Shown in pieces: positions 1-64,000 of a DNA stretch of 64,000 nt. This stretch comes from Diphasiastrum complanatum (taxonomy: Eukaryota; Streptophyta; Lycopodiopsida; Lycopodiales; Lycopodiaceae): NCBI GenBank assembly GCA_029204225.1, contig MU832074.1, positions 24,463 to 88,462 on the forward strand, read 5' to 3'. Within the stretch, counting starts at the first letter, position 1. Each line of letters opens with the position of its first letter. The notes under the pieces were generated by a model, which did not search any database, had not been told where the DNA came from, and was given only the letters and a program-made list of their open reading frames with translations. Both the position numbers and the translations under genes were made by a program.

Positions 1-2345
1 TTGGTTTGTCTTAAAGGCGATGAGCCTGATCTACCTTTTGTAACTGCTCATGTAGCTAATCAATGTATTCTGGATTTTGAATATCATTCATATTTATGTT
101 ATTTGAAAGATGAATCGTACATGGATGCTTTTAATACTCATAATTTCAATGTTAATGTATCGACTTTCCCTAAAGCATTGTCTTTTTCTGATGATAATCT
201 AGAAACTTCGCCTGAAGGCAAAATCTTTAAGAGACTTAGCAAGGAATATAATGATATATTCCTTGAGCAGTTGCCTGAGGGTCTTCCCCCCTCACGAGGA
301 GTAGACTAGCACATAGATCTTCTCCCCGACAGCTCTCCTATATCGCTTTTCCCCTACAGGATGAGCCCGAAAGAAGAAGATGGAGTTGCTAGTCAACTTA
401 AGGAGTTATTACGTAAGGGCCATATTAGGCCTCGTAAATCCCCTTGGGAAGCTCCTGTTTTGTTAACCGGCAAGAAAGACGGTGGTATTCGTCTTTGTGT
501 CGATTACAAAAGGCTTAATAAAATGACTATTAAGAACTGTTATCCCTTACCCCGGATGGACGACTTAATGGACCGATTGAATGGTGCTAAGTATTTCACC
601 AAATTGGACCTTAGGTCGAGGTACCATCAAATTAGAATACACGAGGGGGATGTTTCCAAAACTGGTTTTTGTTCTAGGTATGGCCGTTACGAATTTCTAT
701 TTTTACCCTTTGGTCTAACTAATGCCCCGGCAACCTTCCAACAGATGATGAACGATATTCTTCGTCCATATCTAGGGAAGTTTCTCGTGGTATTTTTGGA
801 TGACATACTGATCTACAGTAAGACTCTTGAGGAGCATGAGACGCATTTGCGAACAGTCTTAGATAATCTAAGGCAGGCAAAGCTTTATGCTAAGGAGTCT
901 AAGTGTGAGTTCTTTCAGACAAGACTCAAGTACTTAGAACATATCGTTTCCGATCGAGGTCTTGAGATCGATTACGATAAGGTCCAAAAAGTTCGTGAAT
1001 GGCGTATCCTGAAAACCATTAGGGAAGTTAAATCTTTTTTGGGCTTCACAGGGTTTTTTCATAAATCCATTAAAGACTATGCCTTAATTGCATTGCCTCT
1101 AACGAATCTTCTTAAGGGAGTAAAGAAAGCCAAAAGAAAAATAAAAAGGGTAATAAGAAGAAAGCTGGAAGGCGTTCGAAAATCAGTCCACCTGTTGTTT
1201 GGACTGATGAACTTACTCAAAGCTTTGAGGCTTTGAAGATGTTAGTGTCTACAGCCCCTATCTTACACATAGTGGACCCTAGCAGACCTTTCCTGGTGGA
1301 AACGGATGCTAGTGACCATGCGGTGGGTGCAGTCCTTTACCAGGATGGTAGACCTGTGGCTTTGGAAAGCAAGAAGTTGGACCCAGTTCAAAGTAGATAT
1401 TCTACTTATGAGAAGGAACTTTTTGTTGTCATCCATGCGTTAAAGATCTGGAGACATTATTTGTATGGATCTAAATTCATGGTTATGATAGATCATGAAT
1501 CTCTTAAGTATATCTGTGATGCCTCGGACCTTAGGGATCACAAGGCCCGTTGGTCGGAACTCATTCAGGAGTTCGAATTCGACATTAAGTACCGTCAAGG
1601 TATGTCGAATTTTGTCGCTGATGCTTTGAGCCGGATTGGAGAGGTTAATCAGTTATGCTTTGCTGAGTTCCAATCCGAGTTGTATCTTTCTCTACGAGAT
1701 CTTTGTCAAGTTTTTCGGTTGTATTTGGTAAGAAGTCCTGGCAGGAAGCTCTATTGTGAGAAATAATCTTGGAAAGCAGGATTCCAAGAAATATTGCGAA
1801 GAGAAGATACTTAATGATTATTCCATTCGGAATGGTTTACTTTTCCGAAGAGGAAAAGTTTGTGTGCTAGATATCGCGGACATTAGTCCTAGGTGGTCAC
1901 GTGTCGCCGGCAGCACCGTGCTTGGTGGGACTCACCATGCTATGTCTATATAGTGGTGGGGCTTCCCTCTTTCCATTCACTCAGTCTACCCAGGAGTTGG
2001 TGGATGGAGAGCACGTGCATGAGCCAAGATGTATCTCCAGGCCAGGAGATGTATGCTAGGGAGAGCCGAGTGCGATGGCTGGTGGTATGGGATGCCAGTT
2101 ATCGTAGGAGGCTTGACTAGGCATGATTACGTTGATAGCTCCAGTGCTTGGGAGTGGGTCGGTTGTGACCCTATGGATGGGCGGATACAGTGCATCGTCA
2201 CTGCTGTGGGGTGTGCGGAACCTTCAAGGCAGTCGGAGATCTTAGGGAGTTGTAACACTAATCCAACAGGGATTAATGCACCTAAACTGGACCACACTGT
2301 GCCTGAAATATTCGGCAACCTACATAAATGGACCGCCCTTAATTG
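1..2345 (+). mobile_element. Ty3/gypsy pol fragment (protease-RT spacer, RT, RNase H, partial integrase), broken
   Basis: Reverse transcriptase is recognised by LDLRSRYHQI, FGLTNAPATFQQMMN and the active-site FLDD. RNase H shows ETDASDHAVGAVL, YEKEL and ADALSR. Upstream the spacer 'EYNDIFLEQLPEGLPP' is seen. The frame is broken by an in-frame TAG at 307-309 and by a frameshift in an A-rich run near 1135-1145. After about 1890 the sequence leaves any recognisable integrase. The last 80 bp (about 2265-2345) also occur next to the second gypsy copy at 9060-9145. No LTR was seen, and the left side runs out of the window. It lies antisense in HRQ1 intron 22. Inactive. Confidence 0.85.
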
Positions 2346-2695
2346 ATATATAGGGTTGTCATTTGCTCATTAAGTAGCTTGTGATTTGGGTTTAGTCTTT
2401 CTTTAGCCATTAGGTAGATTAGTCCTTTGCTACTGCTTCTAGGGCTTTAGCCATTGATTATATCAGATACTCTTAGCCATTCTTATGGGGGATTGATTGA
2501 TTGATTGTTTCTCCTATAGTCATTCATGCTTCATTGATATTGTATTCATAGATTGAGTCTATAACTGCAAAGGACTTAAGTTTGCAACTTTATAACCATG
2601 AAAGTTTTTTGCCTTTTGATATGAATGTACAGTTCAGAAACCAACAAGCCAAGAAAAGAAGACAAACAGTATAAGAATTCCTATGTTGAACCAAC
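2346..2695. other. Non-coding remainder of intron 22
   Basis: AT-rich sequence with several degenerate 'TTTAGCCATTxxxT' words (about 2400-2480). No coding or repeat family recognised. Confidence 0.3.
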
Positions 2696-58093
<55,398 letters not shown>

Positions 58094-58111
58094 AGCAACG
58101 CCAGCAAGCAT

Positions 58112-58320
58112 CAATAAATCATGAAGAACGAGGTCATCAAACAATCCTCCGCTCAGAATCTATTGGATCGTTAGATTTTTGTGATAAGGATTAATTTAAC
58201 AATGGAGTAGCGAAATGAGGTATGCCCTTCTCCTCTTGAGGGCAAAGGTATATGGAAGGGGCCTTCCCCCACGTAATAACCTAAAAAAAAAAAAATTTAA
58301 AAAAACCTTTTAATTTTTAG
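58112..58320 (-). promoter_or_regulatory. HRQ1 5' flank (UTR/proximal promoter region)
   Basis: Sequence immediately upstream of the first ATG. A CCAAT box in gene orientation lies at 58166-58162. I see no clear TATA box. A run of A/T at about 58280-58310 precedes the gene. Low-confidence functional assignment. Confidence 0.25.
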
Positions 58321-59140
58321 AATATTCAAAGTCCTTATGCATCATAGGCACTTGTTTGTTGGCCCTCCAAGGAGCATTGTTCCGGAAAGATGGCATAGTC
58401 CAAGAATGGGATCGACGTCTTTTCTCAAAATCCGGCATGGCAAAAATTGTACAGGATTTTTTTATGTCATAAATCTTGGGTTTTATAAGGGAAAATCGGC
58501 AAGTTAAGAGCTTGTCACTTAATAGAGACCAAAGAACTTTTTCACATATCGGTTTTTGGAGTTCTCGGACCAAGGAGGACTTAGCAATCATGCAAACATT
58601 GTCGTGCTTGTGTTTTGATTTTTAATGCAAATGACATAAATAAATGTTTTTTTTTTGTTTTCGGTTTTTTTTGAGATTGACACGTGGCAATTGTAAATAT
58701 ATTGGCTATTTTGTGGTTTTTTTCTATCAATTATTTTTTCTGTTTTTTTCTCTTTTTCAAATATTTATGTATATTCTTGGGGGCTGCGTGAATATTGAAA
58801 GATTGACACATGGCTTCTGATTTGTTGTGTGCGGTCTCCAATTTCGAGTTTCCCTATTTGGTCGTCATGTTTCTTGCTATTTTGAGGTTGTTTGCTATCA
58901 CTGCATGCAGTCGTGGGTGGGTGGGACAGACGTGATCAGCTGGTTTTGGAGGATTATTGTGTCTTTGTGCTGCAACGATGAGAGTTTTGCGTTTTTATTT
59001 TATGCTTCCTTAGCCAAAACGGACAGGTTTCTGAAATAGCTAATTTATGATGGTTGTATTCAAGTGTTGCTCCTACAAATCAGACAAATTAGACTGGGTG
59101 AAGCTGTACTCGTTCAATTCAGATTGCGTGAGGATCTTAG
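58321..59140. other. Upstream region of HRQ1, unassigned
   Basis: No gene recognised. T-rich runs at 58640-58760. A short frame on the minus strand at 58591-58310 has no recognisable content. Confidence 0.25.
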
Positions 59141-59154
59141 TGATGTGATTTTCT

Positions 59155-59757
59155 TCACACTCTCCAACATGAAGCCTCCATTTTTAGCCATGTTTGATTT
59201 TCTCTTTCAACCTGTTCCAATTCACTTAGCACTCTCTTGAAAGTCAACAAATGAATTCAAGAAGAAATCACAAAGATATGGAACCTCTCAAATCTCTTTC
59301 TTGCACAAAACTAGCAAATCCAACACATAGAATTGATGACACTTGATCAACACATGATCAACTTACAATATTATGAACTTTTGCACTTTCTAACATGGAA
59401 ACCCGCTCTTGAAAAGTCCAACAATTTCAAACACAAGATATCCAATCAATTTTAGGGTTTCCACAAAAGTACACAAAGTTGATTTATTCACATTCTATAT
59501 GCAAAGCTATAAACTTGATATAGAATTTTGAAGAATCATGTTTTCCCTTTCTTATGCACTAAAAATCACCACAATACAAGTATGGAAGAAAAACAGCCTA
59601 CTACAAGTATTTTGACCTAAATTGAACTTTGGATCACAAAAATCCTCATTCTACACTTGAAAATGCTTGATATTGACTAGGAATCACTCTAGCATGCTCT
59701 AGAATTGGTGACACCTCCAAATCACTCACTAGAATAGGCTGCTCCTCCAACAACAAA
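59155..59757 (-). mobile_element. Second copy of the Gag-protease family: leader and gag start only
   Basis: Matches 54690-55313, including the gag ATG region (reverse of ATGGCTAAAAATGG at about 59191) and phrases such as GATATGGAACCTCTCAAATC. It ends after about a dozen gag codons at 59155. Confidence 0.75.
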
Positions 59758-60424
59758 GCTTTGATACCTTGTGAAGAAAATCAAATCACAAAGACCTAAT
59801 TATGCCCTTTGATCTTTGGCTTACTAAGAGAGCACATCTAGCATCATTACAAAATTTGTAGAAATCAAGCGTCTACTACACATAGAAGATGTAAACTCAA
59901 CAAGAACTTGTCAAAATCACTTATGTATGATAATTTATTATTCCTTTCCGTACAATTTTCGTACTACAACACGTGGGAACTCATACATATAAGAAAAATA
60001 GCATTCTATACACAAAAAATCACTATATCAATGCAAAAAATGGATGTAGAACCCAAAGAGATATATTCCATAAGAATGAATGAGAGGAGGAGGGAGATGA
60101 ATTTCTCCCACACTTGTATGTCTATTTATAACAACTTCTTGCCTTATTTGGATGCTCTTACTAAAGCTTATCAACTTATGAAAGTTTCTATATCTCTTCC
60201 AAAATCTAGATCTAACATGACTAGATTCAATGCATCTCTACTAACCAATTAGAGTAGGTCCAAATTTGACCTTATCAACTTACCTAACTTGCCAAAAATA
60301 GTAAATCCACTAGTCTTAGGCCTTATTAACTTTATAAAGTCTATCTCTATGATAAAAATGCATATTGGTCTCAAAATTGCCAAATAAACATGATAAATCT
60401 CAAACTAGTTGACAATTTCTCACA
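59758..60424 (-). repeat. PBS and 5' LTR of the second Gag-protease copy
   Basis: PBS AGGTATCAAAGC (59769-59758), LTR 59770-60424 (655 bp). The ends TGTGAGAAATTG and ATTTTCTTCACA in element orientation correspond to the LTR at 55326-55963. CACGTGGG is near 59971. Confidence 0.7.
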
Positions 60425-60669
60425 ATGTCATCTTATTAGAGGGAAATACGATGTTTCGGAAAAATAAATCTCAATAAGAGCCATGAAATGGAATATAAAA
60501 ACTTCAATAAAGTGCATTTTAGCACATATTACAAAAACAAGGCCATTGTCCATTATGTTTGCTTGTATATAGAATTAAAACAAATTTATATACATATATA
60601 ATATTGAGCACCAATAAATTGTCAACTTCTTATTTACACGAACCTTCTTTGTAACCATTAACGAGAAAG

Positions 60670-60945
60670 TTTTGTATCTAGAAGTATACATCAATAATAA
60701 AAATTAATAAATACAAGAATAACATACATAATTCATAAAAATTCACAATCTTGTATTTGCATCTTCATAAATAATGTCTTCTATTCATGATTCCATTTCG
60801 TTTTGTATCTAGACTAATGCACGTATGTAACAAAATAAAAAAATAAATCAATACAAGAATAATATACATAATTCACAAAAATTCACAATCTCGTATTTGC
60901 ATCTTCATAAATAATGTCTTCTATTCATGATTTCATTGTTTTTCT
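60670..60945. repeat. Tandem duplication, 131-140 bp
   Basis: Two units share TTTTGTATCTAGA, ATACAAGAATAA, TTTGCATCTTCATAAATAAT and GTCTTCTATTCATGATT. Small indels change the offset from 131 to 140 bp. Confidence 0.85.
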
Positions 60946-61745
60946 TATTCACATTTGTGCTAAGTCATCCTACTAACATGCCTTCCTATGTTTTTGCAGG
61001 TTTCCAAATTTTGGATAACATTTACAACCACATGCAAAATCTTTTTTTATGAAACCAAAAAACATGACTACTCCAACAAACCTTAAATTTACACAGGATT
61101 CTAATCTCTATGAAAACAACAATATAAGTTGGACACCTACAATGATGGATGTTACTTAAAACTCATTCCACCTGTACTCGAAAACAAAATGCCACAAAAT
61201 TTCAACACATATTTTCTGAAGCACAACATAGTACAACAAACATGTTTAATTGTATTAAAATACTAAAACAAAATACGAAATCGTCGAACTTGTTCATTGA
61301 AATGGACATGTGATATGACAAACTGTATTGAAGACCTTGTTCACCAGGCACCAACACTATCCAAAAAAGATATTGTCAACAAATTCCAAACAAAATTTCT
61401 TGTCACTATAACGAAAATTGAACGTAAGGGTGTGATCTTTTGGCAAGCTTTCTATAGCGAGCTTTTTTTGTAACTATTAAATTTCGCCCATTAGAACATC
61501 TTGTGTTATCAATGTCATTACCACATAAGCATGTAAAACAAGTAACAATTCAACATTCTTAAAGACAAAAGAGCAACTTGTCCTCACTTTTACATTTGTG
61601 CAATCGGACAAGGACATGTTGCAACATACACCTTGTTTTATGCCACACATTTTCACAATCCTCATGTATTCAGAGACATTATATTCTCCTACACTCTTCT
61701 CATTAGCTTGGCTACATAAAGATTCACGTGCCAAGGACTGCTCAC
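60946..61745. other. AT-rich sequence without recognised features
   Basis: Short frames only. The minus-strand frame at 61734-61477 shows no known domain. Confidence 0.25.
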
Positions 61746-61748
61746 ATG

Positions 61749-62599
61749 TGTGAAAACATCACTAGTAGGTTGGATTCAACTTGTAGTAGATATTTGTGTG
61801 GAAAAAGTACAAAAAGGACCAAGAGTGGATCCTAATCTGATCCTCAAGAGGGATTGGTTGTCAGATTACTTCATCTATCAATCTACTTCAGATTAAGATC
61901 AATCTAGATCAATTCTAGACACAAAATCCTAATAAGAACAATCATTAATTGAAGGTAAGTGTACTTTCTGTTTTCACACGTGTGAACACTGTCTGAGTAT
62001 GGAATCCAACCTCAAAACAATCAAAACAAATGTAGACAAATGGAGAGAATCACTCAAAATTGCTTTCAAAACCAAGATTGGTGTCTCACATTGATTATGG
62101 CCAAATGTGGCTCTATATATACAATAAGTGGGAGCTCATGGTATTGATCATCTCTTTGATCCCACATGTGTGAAGGTGCTTTGTCATATGATGATTCATC
62201 ATGCAAAACTGACACTTGGACAGAACCTTCTATTTTGAGCACTTTTGGTCCATTTTCCTTCTGTATGGAGATCTACTTGGAAATTTTCTAGAAGTCAAAA
62301 TTTGCCTACTTTAGCTTATTCCACACATGTGAGCTGTCCTCTACACATGTGATATGACACCTAACCAAAGGATGTGGCTCATGCAATCAATAGATTGATG
62401 CCATGTGTCATATGTCTAGAAAACTAGTTTTTGGCCTTTTTAGCCACTAGAACTTGAATTAAATCAAATGTACAACCTATATGATTATGGTACATGACAA
62501 GTACATAATTTTCACACGTGGGAACAGGCTCCACACATGTGTGTTTATCTATATACAAGATTTTTGGCCTCTACCAAGCTTATTTTTGCATTTTTCACA
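61749..62599 (-). repeat. 3' LTR of an LTR element running off the right edge
   Basis: On the minus strand a polypurine-like GATTTTTGAGGAGGAG is followed by TGTGAAAAATGC (62599), and the other end reads GTTTTCACA; both termini are TGTGAAAA inverted. It holds at least six CACATGTG or CACACGTG palindromes. The boundaries are approximate. Confidence 0.6.
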
Positions 62600-64000
62600 C
62601 TCCTCCTCAAAAATCTAGCTTGGTAAGTTTAGCTTGATGGAAAACATGATGACCTTGAACTTGACTCCATGGGGCTGAATTGGTCTTTGCTGGTTCAAAA
62701 GGTGTGAAGATCAGCCGATGAGCTTGATGTTGATCTGAAATCACCATATCTATGATAGTGCTTCTTTGATGTTGACATCTTTGATGAACTTGAGAGCTTT
62801 GCACCATCCTAGCATCTTCGAAATTGATTCCTTCCAAATTTCATGTAGATGCTTGACTTTGAGGCTTGCTCCTTGTTCATGTGCATGCTCCTCCATGAGA
62901 AAATAAAGATTTCTTCTTGACTTATTAGGATCACAAAGATCTAACATCATGTTACCATGATCTAAAGAATTAGACTTATCCAAATTGGCAAGACTATGCA
63001 TGCTATAATAACAAAGTGTTTGCATCATATCTTCATGCTTGTTTACCATGCTAATCTCATATCTAATGAGGCTAAATACTTCATTATGGAGATAAGTTTC
63101 TTTAGAATATGATTCACTTACTCTCATAAAGAGTTTACAATTTGCCTCAATACAAATTTTCAAACTATGAGTGAACAAATCACTTTTGCTCTTACATGAC
63201 TCAAGAGCATACATTTGATGAAATAACCATTTGCTTTCTAATTGATTTAAAATCAATTTCAACCTTTTAAGAACATCATCTATGTTCTCAAGAGAGACTT
63301 CATACTCAACTAGTATGGCTTTACTCCAATTTTGAGATGCAATGATCTCACTAAAGCAAATTGATTTATCAAATGACATAGGAGAAGTAAGTATGAGATG
63401 TATACCACATGAGGTATGCTCATCTTTCCCTTGAAATGTGAGCCACATGGACTCAACCCTGTTTCTTGAGATTCTTTTTGGAATCACAACTTGACTCTCT
63501 CCTCCTCAATCCTTGACATACTTGAACCTTGAGAAGGACTCTCCTCCTCAATCCTTGGCACACTTGAACCTCGAGATGACTCCTCAAGATCAACTTCTTG
63601 GTGCTCCTCCTTGATGGAAATCCAAGACCTCCATGTCTCAAAATGATCACAACAATTATGACCACACAATATGCACTTCCTGTGATTATCAAAATTACAT
63701 TATGCTAGAAACATAAGTCCAAAAATCACCACAACTTGGCATGATTTTTCTAATATTGAAATCACAAGGCATTTCCCACCTCAATAAGGCTAACTACTTG
63801 CTATGGATATAAGTGTCCACTTTGGATGCTTCACTTATTCTCATAAGAAGTTTACAACTTGCCTTTAAGATTGAAAACTTACAATTTCATCTTTATGAAT
63901 GAACACATCATTCATGATCTTATTGAAACCAAAAGATCCTACTTATGAAGATATTTCCATTTCCCTTGACTCATAACTCATGGTAAGCTTACAAGGAAAA
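62600..64000 (-). mobile_element. Internal part of the right-edge LTR element, unrecognised ORF
   Basis: A 245-codon frame (63487-62750: EVSLENIDDVLKRLKLILNQ, CYYSMHSLANLDKSNSLDHG) preceded on the minus strand by CGHNCCDHFETW (a possible zinc-binding cluster) and a repeated SQGSSxxRIEEE motif (63669-63484). No RT or integrase motif in view. Probably another non-autonomous element, truncated by the window edge. Confidence 0.5.

Overview
The window looks like nuclear DNA of a land plant with a large, repeat-rich genome. A fern or other big-genome lineage is my guess, at low confidence. The basis is a plant-type ubiquitin-like/DEAH helicase gene split into many short exons, Ty1/copia and Ty3/gypsy (chromovirus) retroelements, a hAT transposon, several LINEs and long TC/GA microsatellites. 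Nothing prokaryotic or organellar was recognised.

The only cellular gene I can support is on the minus strand and fills almost the whole window. It is the orthologue of the HRQ1/Hrq1-type RecQ4-like DNA helicase. I could place 22 consecutive exons, from the start codon at 58093 (or 58111) to an exon ending at 2696. They give 1,122 in-phase codons with no internal stop. Order of domains: ubiquitin-like N-terminus, variable linker, Walker A (exon 8), DEAH box (exon 11), SAT motif (exon 12), second RecA lobe (exons 15-18, with the QxxGRxGR motif), then the start of the C-terminal DUF1998-type region (exons 19-22). The last exons lie beyond position 1. Coding sequence is about 3.4 kb of a 55 kb span.

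Region by region. 1-2345: a broken Ty3/gypsy fragment in intron 22. 2696-7105: exons 22-19, with a TIR element (4214-4924) in intron 21. 7106-19201 (intron 18, 12 kb): gypsy, chromovirus, two copia elements and LINE pieces. 19202-23355: a cluster of exons 18-10 with one LINE insertion at a (TC)30 tract. 23356-43591 (intron 9, 20 kb): a small TIR element, a gypsy scrap, a hAT element with one inverted exon, then a head-to-tail chain of LINE copies, each beginning directly after a (TC)n tract, then a copia fragment and a solo LTR. 43592-45982: exons 9-3. 45983-56549 (intron 2, 10.6 kb): gag and LINE scraps plus an unusual LTR element coding for Gag and protease followed by an unrecognised ORF. 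56550-58111: exons 2 and 1. 58112-64000: upstream flank with a second leader/LTR of the Gag-protease family and a third LTR element running off the right edge.

Two things stand out as possibly undescribed. (1) A plant LINE family whose copies all start at (TC)n tracts and whose 3' end is a small stem-loop followed by (TC)n, which allows nested head-to-tail growth. (2) A family of short elements with 8-bp target duplications and C(A/T)TAGTTG termini, filled with palindromic words that are consistent within an element but differ between elements.
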